A stretch of 26,719 nucleotides of DNA, taken from positions 1 through 26,719 of IMG/VR virus record IMGVR_UViG_3300023210_000180; one strand, written 5' to 3'. The position numbers and the translations under genes are program-made. Within the stretch, counting starts at the first letter, position 1. Each line of letters opens with the position of its first letter. This document shows positions 6,794 to 13,340 of this stretch, piece after piece. The stretch is from a virus. The notes beneath the pieces were generated by a model. That model saw only the letters and a list, made by a program, of their open reading frames with translations. It was not told the origin of the DNA and did not search any database.

Positions 6794-6995
6794 GTTTCGC
6801 AGGGGGTTTTAAGTGTTTTTCCCCCCTGCATGCCCCAGCGGGCGGTGGGTAGGTCGCGAAGCCACAACACCCGCAGTGTATAACAGTAGCTCATCACTCC
6901 TGCGTTAGCAGTTAGTTCTCCGCACTGTGTATACACCGGCTAGCCCACGCTACGGGCCTTTAATTTAGTAAGTATATAATTTTTAGGGGATAAAA
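6794..6995. other. 202-base intergenic region with several potential stems
   Basis: No credible gene lies here. Visible elements are: GCAGGGGG (6799-6806) pairing with CCCCCTGC (6822-6829), with no T run after it; GCGGG (6838-6842) with CCCGC (6870-6874), enclosing GTGG (6845-6848) with CCAC (6862-6865); GTGTATA (6876-6882) with TATACAC (6930-6936); and GCCC (6943-6946) with GGGC (6954-6957). A TATAAT at 6975-6980 has no good -35 partner. AGGGG at 6985-6989 serves the next gene. The region could be a structured RNA, a processing site or a replication origin next to the polymerase gene. I saw no tRNA signature. Confidence 0.5.
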
Positions 6996-7226
6996 ATGAC
7001 TACACGAAAAAAGAAAGCAAAGATAAGCAATGTAAATGATTTGCGCAACAATTTATCTGACGTTTTTGAAGCGTTGCGTGCCGGTAACATAGCGCATAAA
7101 GAGGCTAAAGAAATTTCTAACTTGGCGGGCAAGATGATTAACTCCGCTAAGGTGCAGCTTGATTACCATGGCCTTCGTAAGGACGAAGACTTTAAGATAG
7201 ATTTTCTGCACTCTGAGGATAAGTAG
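6996..7226 (+). CDS. Small hypothetical protein
   Basis: A 76-aa protein with a lysine-rich N-terminus (TTRKKKAKIS) followed by what appear to be amphipathic helices (VNDLRNNLSDVFEALRAGNI, KEAKEISNLAGKMINSAKVQL) and an acidic tail. I do not recognise it. AGGGG sits 6 bases before the ATG, so it is probably translated. It opens the long run of small overlapping genes after the stem-rich gap. A nucleic-acid-binding or regulatory role is possible, but no motif shows it. Confidence 0.7.
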   Translation: MTTRKKKAKISNVNDLRNNLSDVFEALRAGNIAHKEAKEISNLAGKMINSAKVQLDYHGLRKDEDFKIDFLHSEDK

Positions 7227-7228
7227 TT

Positions 7229-7924
7229 GTGGAGGTAAGAAAATGTTGCGGGTGCGGTAAAACGCACCCTCTTACCTTGTTTGGTGTTAGTGGCTACTAC
7301 ACAACAGCGGATGGAACACGCAAAATGAACAGGAGGAAAGAATGCAACTCTTGTAGACAGTTTAAACGCAACGGCGGTAGACCATCCAAGCCTAAAGTAA
7401 GCCCGTCTCAAACACTTGTTAAGGTAAAAGGAAAAACTTATAAGCAGTGCAGCACCTGCCAAGAAAGTAAAAAACTCGAAGCGTTTAACAAAGATAAAAA
7501 TGCACTAACGGGCTACGCACATTATTGTAGGAACTGTGCAAGCGAACGCAGAAGGAAAGATTATGCGACAAGACCGGAAACACGTATCGTAAAGCGGGCT
7601 TGGGACGCTAATAATAAAGCAAAAGTTAGGGCGCAAGAAAAAATAAGACACCAACGGTACTACGCTAAGCCAGAAGTAAAGGCACGACGTGCGGAATGGC
7701 TTAAACGTTGGAAATTGGAGAATGCAGAAAAATTAGTAACGGGGTCTAAAAAACGTGCAAAGGAAATGACCGAAGCCTACGTAAAACATTTGCTGTGCGC
7801 GGGCGCGGGCGGGAAGCATATACCCAAATCAAGATGGCCCGAGATACCACAAGAACTTATAGAAGTTAAGAGAGTACACCTCATGTTAAAAAGAGCGGTT
7901 AAACAATTAGAGGAAAACAAATGA
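7229..7924 (+). CDS. Zinc-ribbon protein, HNH/endonuclease VII-like zinc finger without a clear nuclease core
   Basis: A 231-aa basic protein with two treble-clef or zinc-ribbon-like units: C6/C7 and C9 with C39 and C42, then C74/C77 with C100/C103. The second unit, KQCSTCQESKKLEAF followed by GYAHYCRNC, is the pattern often found in front of HNH or endonuclease VII domains. What follows is a long Lys/Arg-rich helical stretch (about residues 105-180) and a C-terminal helix, without a recognisable HNH signature. The start is GTG 7229; the next ATG would remove the first cysteines. It begins 2 bases after the previous stop and ends with an ATGA overlap. It is probably a nucleic-acid-binding protein, perhaps a nuclease. 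Confidence 0.7.
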   Translation: MEVRKCCGCGKTHPLTLFGVSGYYTTADGTRKMNRRKECNSCRQFKRNGGRPSKPKVSPSQTLVKVKGKTYKQCSTCQESKKLEAFNKDKNALTGYAHYCRNCASERRRKDYATRPETRIVKRAWDANNKAKVRAQEKIRHQRYYAKPEVKARRAEWLKRWKLENAEKLVTGSKKRAKEMTEAYVKHLLCAGAGGKHIPKSRWPEIPQELIEVKRVHLMLKRAVKQLEENK

Positions 7925-8121
7925 GTGGTAAAGGTAGTAGACGTAGACCGACCCTTATCCCTGCTAAAGACTTCGGGGAAAACTGGGCAAAAATCTTTGA
8001 GAAACCAAAACAGAAGGAAGAAGAGAATGTTAACAGCAGAAGTACCAAGAACGAAAATGAGCGACCCCGTAGTGAACAAGCAGACAGCCCTACAGACACA
8101 AACGGGCGGGACGCATTATAA
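7921..8121 (+). CDS. Small basic hypothetical protein
   Basis: A 66-aa polar and basic protein (SGKGSRRRPTLIPAKDFGENWAKIFEKPK) with a low-complexity tail. Its ATG overlaps the stop of the preceding gene as ATGA, and GAGG lies 6 bases upstream, which argues for real translation. Its last 95 bases are also read in another frame by the DUF3310 gene. I recognise no function. Confidence 0.6.
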   Translation: MSGKGSRRRPTLIPAKDFGENWAKIFEKPKQKEEENVNSRSTKNENERPRSEQADSPTDTNGRDAL

Positions 8122-8293
8122 AGGCATGGCTATTCAACCTGCGGAATACGCAGAGAAGAACGGCTTATCCCTGCTAGAAGGTAATGTAGTGAAGTACATA
8201 ACTAGATGGAAGTTGAAGGGGCAACCCTTATCGGACTTACAAAAAGCTAAGCACTGCATCGACCTGCTAATCGAGATACATAACGTCAAATGA
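8027..8293 (+). CDS. DUF3310 family protein (T7 gp1.7-like)
   Basis: An 88-aa protein with the DUF3310 signature: GGTHYKGMAIQPAEYA, then NVVKYITRWKLKG, then LQKAKHCIDLLIE. The family contains T7 gp1.7, a nucleotide kinase that acts on TMP/dTMP, so a role in nucleotide supply is plausible, but small members may differ. The frame is open from 7925; ATG 8027 was chosen because AGGAAG lies 6 bases upstream and the family usually begins a short way before the GGTHY motif. It overlaps the previous gene by 95 bases in another frame and the next by 4 bases (ATGA). Confidence 0.85.
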   Translation: MLTAEVPRTKMSDPVVNKQTALQTQTGGTHYKGMAIQPAEYAEKNGLSLLEGNVVKYITRWKLKGQPLSDLQKAKHCIDLLIEIHNVK

Positions 8294-8418
8294 AAATAAC
8301 TATAGAAGTAGATGGGGCAGACGCCGAAGAGCTTATGGCTATGATACAACGTGCAGCCGAAGCGGTGGAAAAACTCGAAGCTATACTTGAGGAATTCGAA
8401 GATGCTGATAAAGTGTAA
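8290..8418 (+). CDS. Very small acidic helical protein
   Basis: A 42-aa frame whose ATG overlaps the stop of the DUF3310 gene as ATGA. The product is acidic with a strand-like MKITIEVDG start and a long amphipathic helix (AEELMAMIQRAAEAVEKLEAILEE). It is followed by a 17-base overlap with the GNAT-like gene. Its last part carries the ribosome binding site of that gene, so translation through it may couple the two. I recognise no family, and such a short frame may be only a translational coupler. Confidence 0.5.
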   Translation: MKITIEVDGADAEELMAMIQRAAEAVEKLEAILEEFEDADKV

Positions 8419-8917
8419 CTTCGCTGACCACGCGTACTTAATAGAGGATGACCCCGTACGCCCTAAGTTATTCAAAGATAACAGCGTGCGGTTTGAAGAC
8501 CCGTTTCATGTATACGCAGAAGTTAACGACGAGACGGGGGAGATAGCCGCAGTTGTTTGCACAATCATCTGCAAGTTTGTTCCGCAAGACGAGTACCAGA
8601 TAAAGCTAGTTGCTATGGGCAAAGTAGAGCAGATAGAAGAACAGCTAAAAGAACGTGAAGAAATGTACGGTGATTTAGGCGTGGTGCTTTGTCCATATTC
8701 TATCTGGTCTTACCAAAAAGGGCACGGTAGAAAGTTGATTAACAACCTGCTTGAAGTTGCACCAGTAATGCACCCAGAGGTAGACGCAGTAATAACTATG
8801 TCTCCGCATACAGAAACTGCTATGAAATTTCACTTGCGCAACGGGGCAGGAATATTTGCTACCAATACAAAGTGCGTAAATTACGAATACGAGGTGGAAG
8901 ATGTCATACTTCACTGA
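8402..8917 (+). CDS. GNAT-like acetyltransferase
   Basis: A 171-aa protein resembling a GNAT-fold acyltransferase. Central strands are visible (EIAAVVCTIICKFV), then WSYQKGHGRKLINNLLEV at about 102-119, where GHG plus RK fits the acetyl-CoA-binding GxG/A loop and following helix, and HTETAMKFHLRNGA (136-149), similar to GNAT motif B. The usual Q/R three residues before the first glycine is Tyr here. Phage GNAT-like proteins can modify host or phage proteins; the target is unknown. ATG 8402 is supported by GAGGA 8 bases upstream; the frame is open to 8351 but overlaps more. Similar proteins occur, as I recall, in marine metagenomic phages. Confidence 0.65.
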   Translation: MLIKCNFADHAYLIEDDPVRPKLFKDNSVRFEDPFHVYAEVNDETGEIAAVVCTIICKFVPQDEYQIKLVAMGKVEQIEEQLKEREEMYGDLGVVLCPYSIWSYQKGHGRKLINNLLEVAPVMHPEVDAVITMSPHTETAMKFHLRNGAGIFATNTKCVNYEYEVEDVILH

Positions 8918-9092
8918 CCCTATGGCTGCGATAGAAGAAGCAGAGTACTTGGCGAAAGAAAACCAAGTGCGTATGTTTGTAGTAGAAACTGCGCCTAACC
9001 GTATTGAAGTAATGACAGCCGAACAAGCGTACACGGTGGACGGCATAGTGCTAGAAACAATAGTCCCTAAAGGGGGACACGACATATTCTAG
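8901..9092 (+). CDS. Small hypothetical protein
   Basis: A 63-aa protein beginning MSYFTDPMAAIEEAEYLAKE and ending with strand-like segments (RMFVVETAPNRIEVMTAEQ, GIVLETIVPKGG). It overlaps the end of the GNAT-like gene by 17 bases and has GAGGTGG just upstream of its ATG. No domain is recognised. Its short strand-helix pattern suggests a compact folded protein. Confidence 0.65.
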   Translation: MSYFTDPMAAIEEAEYLAKENQVRMFVVETAPNRIEVMTAEQAYTVDGIVLETIVPKGGHDIF

Positions 9093-9101
9093 GAGATAAA
9101 G

Positions 9102-9287
9102 ATGTTTGTAAAAGACTATGGGTACTATGATATAGAAGGCAGCAAGCGCGGGCCTAACCGCAATAAGAAAAGTAATGAACGCAACGTTAAAAAACTTAAA
9201 GCCCTGTGGGATGAATTTGACGATGAAACACGGATGCGAGCGGCGAAAACAATACGCTGCTTAGAAACGCAGGAAGCGTACAGATGA
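9102..9287 (+). CDS. Small basic hypothetical protein
   Basis: A 61-aa, Lys/Arg- and Asn-rich protein (SKRGPNRNKKSNERNVKKLK) with a helical C-terminus (ETRMRAAKTIRCLETQE). AGGAG lies 7 bases before ATG 9102, and its stop overlaps the endolysin start as ATGA. The charge suggests nucleic acid binding, but no family is recognised. Confidence 0.65.
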   Translation: MFVKDYGYYDIEGSKRGPNRNKKSNERNVKKLKALWDEFDDETRMRAAKTIRCLETQEAYR

Positions 9288-9691
9288 TTACCCCTGCGCT
9301 TATGTGCGTAGCAATCGCCGTATACTTTGAGGCGCGGGGTGAACCGACAGCGGGGCAGCTTGCTGTAGCTCATGTGATACATAACAGAATTGAAGACCCA
9401 CGTTACCCAGACAATGCGTGTGACGTGGTTAAGCAGGGGTACTACTGGAACGGTGTACCTATAAGAAACAAGTGCCAGTTTAGTTTTTATTGTGACGGTA
9501 GGTCGGACGACCCGAAGAACAAACAGGCATGGTTTAACTCGTTGTACATTGCGCACTTAAGTGGCTTCGTACCTGATATTACAGAAGGTGCAACTCACTA
9601 CCACAGTACAAAAGTGTTCCCCCAGTGGGCGTATAACGGCGAGATAACTACTAAGATCAGCAAGCATATTTTTTACACAGGCATTAACTAG
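9284..9691 (+). CDS. SleB-type cell wall hydrolase (Hydrolase_2), probable endolysin
   Basis: A 135-aa protein matching the Hydrolase_2/SleB catalytic domain: YFEARGEP (putative catalytic E16), GQLAVAHVIHNRI, and the conserved CQFSFYCDG (64-72). The family cleaves peptidoglycan glycan strands as lytic transglycosylases, so this is the likely host-lysis enzyme. There is no cleavable signal peptide; the short hydrophobic ALMCVAIAVYF at the N-terminus belongs to the domain. No cell-wall-binding domain is present. AGGAAG lies 7 bases before the ATG. It sits among small early-looking genes and not beside the virion genes, and no holin or spanin is visible nearby. Confidence 0.88.
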   Translation: MITPALMCVAIAVYFEARGEPTAGQLAVAHVIHNRIEDPRYPDNACDVVKQGYYWNGVPIRNKCQFSFYCDGRSDDPKNKQAWFNSLYIAHLSGFVPDITEGATHYHSTKVFPQWAYNGEITTKISKHIFYTGIN

Positions 9692-9939
9692 TGACTACTA
9701 CCAAGATAGATGTAATGACTCCCGCAGAGAAAGAGAGACTGCGCATGGAGTTAGAACGGCAGGTTAAAGAGTATAAGAAAGCAGGGGGTGTCGTGACTCA
9801 GTGCCCCCCTCGCGCATTCACACCAGACGAAGGCCCGAAGAGAAAATTTGCTGGTAGCCAGTTTGATTCGCTAACCGACCCAACCAACCGAGACGTGGGT
9901 GCGATGCGCCCTACAAAAAACAAAGGTGGTAGCGAATGA
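9691..9939 (+). CDS. Hypothetical protein
   Basis: An 82-aa hydrophilic protein with an amphipathic N-terminal helix (PAEKERLRMELERQVKEYKKAGG) and a Pro/Arg/Asp-rich tail containing QCPPRAFTPDEGPKRKF. The start is uncertain: GTG 9691 directly overlaps the endolysin stop, while ATG 9715 (MTPAEK) is the alternative; neither has a strong ribosome binding site. No family is recognised. Confidence 0.55.
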   Translation: MTTTKIDVMTPAEKERLRMELERQVKEYKKAGGVVTQCPPRAFTPDEGPKRKFAGSQFDSLTDPTNRDVGAMRPTKNKGGSE

Positions 9940-10007
9940 AAGTGTGGCAAAGCGCCACAAAGTGTACAAAAAGCAACATATAAGGCGCATTAAAGTGGAA
10001 AAGCAAC
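9940..10007. other. Short gap with a hairpin and a direct repeat
   Basis: TGTGGC (9943-9948) and GCCACA (9954-9959) form a 6-bp stem with a 5-base loop and no T run. AAAAGCAACAT occurs twice, at 9969-9979 and 9999-10009, the second running into the SNase start codon. This is one of the few gaps in a block of overlapping genes, so a weak promoter or processing site is possible, but no good promoter boxes are seen. Confidence 0.4.
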
Positions 10008-10415
10008 ATGTATGAATACAATTGCAAGATCGTAAGAGTCGTTGATGGAGACACCGTAGATGTGGATATTGACCTTGGCTTTGATACTTGGCGTTGCGGG
10101 GAGCGCATACGTCTGTATGGTATTGATACTCCAGAGTGCCGCACGAGAGATGCAGAAGAGAAAGCTGCCGGACTCTTGGCAAAGGAGTTTGTCGAAGACA
10201 CGCTGCACGTCGGAGGAACGTACACCCTGACTACCAGAGAGAAGGGTAAGTTCGGGCCGTATTTAGGTGTTATAATGCTAAGCGACAGAACTTCTATTAA
10301 CGCCGCACTAGTAAGCGAGCACTTAGCGGTGCCGTACCACGGGCAAAGCAAGCAAGACATAGACGACGCCCACGCAGCAAACTACGAAATACTCAAAGAG
10401 AAGGGTCTCCTATGA
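10008..10415 (+). CDS. SNase-like (staphylococcal nuclease family) nuclease
   Basis: A 135-aa OB-fold nuclease of the thermonuclease family. It has VVDGDTVDVDID (D13, D15, D20) and RLYGIDTPE, giving R35, D40, T41 and E43, the calcium-binding and catalytic residues in the same relative positions as in staphylococcal nuclease. The segment where the second catalytic arginine (R87) normally sits, in a KYGR-like motif, reads KFGPYLG, with proline (P84) at that position. There is no signal peptide, so it should act inside the cell, for example in host DNA breakdown or DNA repair. GGAAAAG precedes the ATG, and it overlaps the next gene by 4 bases (ATGA). Confidence 0.85.
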   Translation: MYEYNCKIVRVVDGDTVDVDIDLGFDTWRCGERIRLYGIDTPECRTRDAEEKAAGLLAKEFVEDTLHVGGTYTLTTREKGKFGPYLGVIMLSDRTSINAALVSEHLAVPYHGQSKQDIDDAHAANYEILKEKGLL

Positions 10416-11077
10416 CAGCTTGGTCTTACAGCAGCATAAGCACGTTTAAGCAATGCCCTAAGAAATACTACCATTTGAAAGTGGCTAAGGATGTTAAAGA
10501 TTCAGGTAACGCTGCGACTTTCTATGGCAACGAGGTGCATAAAGCTGCCGAGCACTATATACGAGACGGTGAGCCTATACCCGCTAAGTTTAACTATGTT
10601 AAGAAAATACTAGATGCCTTTAATCGCATCGAGGGCGAGAAGCATTGTGAAATACGTATGGCGGTAGCCAAAGAAGACAACGTTTATAAACCCACTAGCT
10701 TTTTTGCTAAAGACGTTTGGTGGCGTGGTATTGTCGATTTGCTAATAGTAAATGGCGAGAAAGCGTACATTGTAGATTATAAGACAGGCAAGAACGCTAA
10801 GTACGCAGACACTAAACAACTTGACTTAATGGCTGGCGCTACGTTTGTGCATTACCCCGAAGTAAAAGTAATTAAGTCTGCTCTAGCATACGTAGTAAGT
10901 AACGAGTTCATACAAAAGAAACACACTGTGGACATGTATAAGTCATACCTTAGTGTGTTTGACGACGAGTTAGAAAGACTAGCAGTATCAGAAGAAAACG
11001 ATGTGTGGAATGCAATCGACGGACCGCTGTGTGCGTTCTGTCCGGTCACTAGCTGTGAGCATAATAGGAAACGATAA
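10412..11077 (+). CDS. Cas4/RecB-like PD-(D/E)XK exonuclease with probable Fe-S cluster
   Basis: A 221-aa nuclease of the RecB/Cas4 group. Visible elements are SYSSISTFKQCPKKYY (C15), GNEVHKAAE (H43), RGIVDLL (D109), and VDYKTGK (D122, K124), followed by a helix beginning at TKQLDLMAG. The C-terminal CAFCPVTSC supplies C207, C210 and C215. One N-terminal plus three C-terminal cysteines is the arrangement that binds a 4Fe-4S cluster in Cas4 and AddB. In phages such proteins act as 5'-3' exonucleases for recombination or host DNA degradation. It overlaps the SNase gene by 4 bases and shares a base with the next gene. No CRISPR genes are nearby, so a Cas4 adaptation role is not suggested. Confidence 0.85.
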   Translation: MTAWSYSSISTFKQCPKKYYHLKVAKDVKDSGNAATFYGNEVHKAAEHYIRDGEPIPAKFNYVKKILDAFNRIEGEKHCEIRMAVAKEDNVYKPTSFFAKDVWWRGIVDLLIVNGEKAYIVDYKTGKNAKYADTKQLDLMAGATFVHYPEVKVIKSALAYVVSNEFIQKKHTVDMYKSYLSVFDDELERLAVSEENDVWNAIDGPLCAFCPVTSCEHNRKR

Positions 11078-11448
11078 TGACCGCGCATAAAAAAGACAAC
11101 GGTCGAGCAAGACCTTGGGAGTATGGAGAAGAAGCGCATCAATGTTTTTATCCAAACTGCAATCTTATAGCAGGTATCGAGAGGGAGGACGCGCAAGTAG
11201 AATGGGACGCACGGCTTCAACTAGATACAATATATAAGATGTTTCCGCCAGTAGTGAAACTAGCTATACAAGAAAACACTAAGATTGACCAAAAATACCC
11301 TAGCATAATGCTACCTATTTACTTGCACCCCGAGTGCGCGGCTGAGTGGGGCATGCAGCTAATAAAAGATGCTTTGGAAGCGAACTACAGAGTAGGCAGG
11401 CGCCTAAGTAACAGAGAAAAGGAATGGGAAGATTATGACCAAGACTAA
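11077..11448 (+). CDS. Hypothetical protein with possible zinc site
   Basis: A 123-aa protein starting at the TAATG junction with the exonuclease gene. It contains HQCFYPNC (C23, C28) and a later HPEC, which together could form a CxxxxC...HxxC zinc site. The rest is helical (LQLDTIYKMFPPVVKLAIQEN, GMQLIKDALEANYRVGRRL) with an acidic end. I do not recognise the family. Its place between two DNA-processing genes suggests a role in DNA metabolism. Confidence 0.65.
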   Translation: MTAHKKDNGRARPWEYGEEAHQCFYPNCNLIAGIEREDAQVEWDARLQLDTIYKMFPPVVKLAIQENTKIDQKYPSIMLPIYLHPECAAEWGMQLIKDALEANYRVGRRLSNREKEWEDYDQD

Positions 11449-11737
11449 ACGAGATTACAAAGCTGAGTACGCTAAGTACCAAGGCACTGAAGAGCAAAAG
11501 AAGAAACGCGCTCAACGCAATGCTGCACGCCGTAAGGCTGAGAGAGAAGGCAAGGTATCCAAGGGTGATGGCAAAGATGTTGCGCATAAGAAAGCAATGG
11601 ATAAAGGCGGCAAAAACTCTGACGGTACTAAGGTAGAGACAGCAAGCCGCAACCGTTCTTTCAGTCGAGACTCCAAAGGCAACTTAGTCTCTGAGACTAG
11701 CAAGCGTGAGCGCAAGAAGAAGACAACTAAAGCATGA
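11435..11737 (+). CDS. Small basic protein, possibly a degenerate HNH-type protein
   Basis: A 100-aa, highly Lys/Arg-rich protein. The stretch EGKVSKGDGKDVAHKK, then GGKNSDGTKVETASRNRSF (about residues 39-75), resembles small phage HNH proteins in which KGDGKDVDHKDG is followed by NS..NL......NRS. Here the Asp before the His is Ala (A50), the following Asp/Gly is missing and no second His is visible. It may therefore be a catalytically dead or diverged HNH-like DNA-binding protein. It overlaps both neighbours by 14 and 4 bases, so it is translated within the nuclease/helicase run. The HNH link is an inference from motif memory. Confidence 0.6.
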   Translation: MTKTKRDYKAEYAKYQGTEEQKKKRAQRNAARRKAEREGKVSKGDGKDVAHKKAMDKGGKNSDGTKVETASRNRSFSRDSKGNLVSETSKRERKKKTTKA

Positions 11738-13287
11738 AGATAATAAACAATCGAGCAATGGTGCTTAAGACTAAGCGCCCGCACCTTGTGACTGAACGAG
11801 TAAAGAACTACAAAGTAGCGGAGCAGGAAGACGGCTACTTCAAACTAGCACTGCCGTGGCGCTTGCACGAAGCCCAAGTGCTAAACAGCTTAGGCGTAAA
11901 AAACGTGCCGTCTCCCATAGGGCGGGACTACGAGTGGTCGGGGCGCTTTGACCCGTTTGCTCACCAGAAGAAGACGGCTTCTTTTTTAACACTTAATAAG
12001 AAAGCGTTTTGTTTCAACGAGCAAGGCACAGGCAAAACTGCTTCTGTAATATGGGCAGCAGATTACCTTATGCAGCAGGGGATTATAAACCGCGTGCTTG
12101 TAATCTGCCCTCTGTCTATTATGAAATCAGCATGGCAGGAAGACCTGTTTAAGTTTGCTATGCACCGCACTTGTTCTGTGGCACACGGAACTTCAGCTAC
12201 GCGCAGAAGGATAATTAACGCAGGGTCGGAGTTCGTCATCATAAACTTTGATGGAGTAGCTGTAGTAAAAGAAGAAATAGAGAAGGGCGGGTTTGACCTG
12301 ATTGTGGTAGACGAGGCAAGTGCCTACAAGAACGCACAGACAAACCGATGGAAAATACTACGTGATTTGTGCAAAGGAATAGACTGGCTGTGGATGCTTA
12401 CGGGTACTCCAGCAGCACAAGCACCGACCGATGCGTTTGGATTAGCTAAACTTGTCGCCCCGAAAAACGTACCCCAGTACTTCGGGCAGTTCAAAGATAA
12501 GGTCATGTACAAAGTGTCGCAGTACACGTGGCGTCCTAAGCCTGACGCGAGTGAGACAGTCCATGCTGTGTTGCAACCGGCGATAAGATTCCGCAAGGAC
12601 GAATGCCTAGACTTGCCTAAAGTGACTTTTGTGGACAGAGAAGCGCCACTCACCAAACAGCAAGCGTCGTACTACAAACAACTAAAAGACCGCATGATAA
12701 TGGAAGCGGATGGCGAGCAAGTCACTTCAGTTAACGCCGCAACTAACCTCAACAAGCTACTGCAAATATCAGGCGGGGCTGTGTACTCGGACGACCGAGA
12801 GGTCATTGAGTTTGACGTTAGCAACAGGCTTAAGGTTATTAAAGAAGTAATAGACGAAGCGTCACACAAGATACTTGTATTCGTGCCCTTTACCCATACT
12901 ATTGAATTACTTAAAGAATTTTGTAACAAGAACAAGATCAGTGCGGACATAATTTCAGGCAAGGTGTCGGTCAACAAGCGTAGCGAGATAATTAAAGACT
13001 TTCAAACTACCGACAAGATCAAGGTGCTAATCATCCAGCCAATGGCAGCATCGCATGGTCTTACGTTAACCGCTGCTAACACAGTGATATGGTATGCACC
13101 CGTCACCAGTGTTGAGACTTACCTACAAGCAAACGCTCGCATCGACAGGCCGGGGCAACACAACCCAATGACTGTGGTGCACATTGAGGGTAGTGAAGTA
13201 GAGCGTAAGCTATACAAGATGTTGCGGTCTAACATAGACAACCACACTAAAATTGTAGATTTATATAAACAAGAAATAGATGCTTGA
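11734..13287 (+). CDS. SNF2-like superfamily 2 helicase/ATPase
   Basis: A 517-aa SNF2-type ATPase. It has NEQGTGKT (Walker A, K101/T102), LVICPLSIMKSAW (motif Ia), VVDEAS (DExx box, D193/E194), TGTPA (motif III, 223-227), HGLTLTAANTVIWY (motif V) and QANARIDRPGQ (motif VI). Family members translocate on double-stranded DNA and remodel protein-DNA complexes or branched DNA; phage members are linked to replication or recombination. No extra domain is fused. It overlaps the preceding gene by 4 bases, and its stop codon lies inside the -35 box of the next promoter. Confidence 0.93.
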   Translation: MKIINNRAMVLKTKRPHLVTERVKNYKVAEQEDGYFKLALPWRLHEAQVLNSLGVKNVPSPIGRDYEWSGRFDPFAHQKKTASFLTLNKKAFCFNEQGTGKTASVIWAADYLMQQGIINRVLVICPLSIMKSAWQEDLFKFAMHRTCSVAHGTSATRRRIINAGSEFVIINFDGVAVVKEEIEKGGFDLIVVDEASAYKNAQTNRWKILRDLCKGIDWLWMLTGTPAAQAPTDAFGLAKLVAPKNVPQYFGQFKDKVMYKVSQYTWRPKPDASETVHAVLQPAIRFRKDECLDLPKVTFVDREAPLTKQQASYYKQLKDRMIMEADGEQVTSVNAATNLNKLLQISGGAVYSDDREVIEFDVSNRLKVIKEVIDEASHKILVFVPFTHTIELLKEFCNKNKISADIISGKVSVNKRSEIIKDFQTTDKIKVLIIQPMAASHGLTLTAANTVIWYAPVTSVETYLQANARIDRPGQHNPMTVVHIEGSEVERKLYKMLRSNIDNHTKIVDLYKQEIDA

Positions 13288-13313
13288 CAATGTAAATCTT
13301 GTTGTTCTACACT
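13284..13313 (+). promoter_or_regulatory. Sigma70-like promoter of the SSB/primase unit
   Basis: TTGACA (13284-13289), an 18-base spacer, and TACACT (13308-13313). The -35 box contains the TGA stop of the SNF2 gene. Transcription would start near 13320, about 20 bases before the ATG at 13341, with a strong AAGGAGGAG binding site between them. The spacer lacks the palindrome seen in the promoter at 178, so the two promoters probably respond differently. Confidence 0.75.
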
Positions 13314-13340
13314 GGCTCTCCCTGCTATTAAGGAGGAGCC

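Noticed and set aside
6799-6829. Rho-independent terminator after the polymerase gene
   Set aside because: The GCAGGGGG/CCCCCTGC stem is strong but the loop is 15 bases and no T run follows.
6794-6995. A tRNA in the intergenic gap
   Set aside because: No cloverleaf with acceptor stem, GTTC-type T loop or CCA-adjacent pairing could be built. The stems do not follow tRNA spacing.
7925-8026. Longer start of the DUF3310 protein at 7925
   Set aside because: The extension has no family similarity and lacks its own good ribosome binding site, while ATG 8027 has AGGAAG at ideal spacing.
10412-11077. A CRISPR adaptation Cas4
   Set aside because: No Cas1, Cas2 or repeat array is present. The nearby replication and recombination genes fit a phage RecB-like exonuclease.
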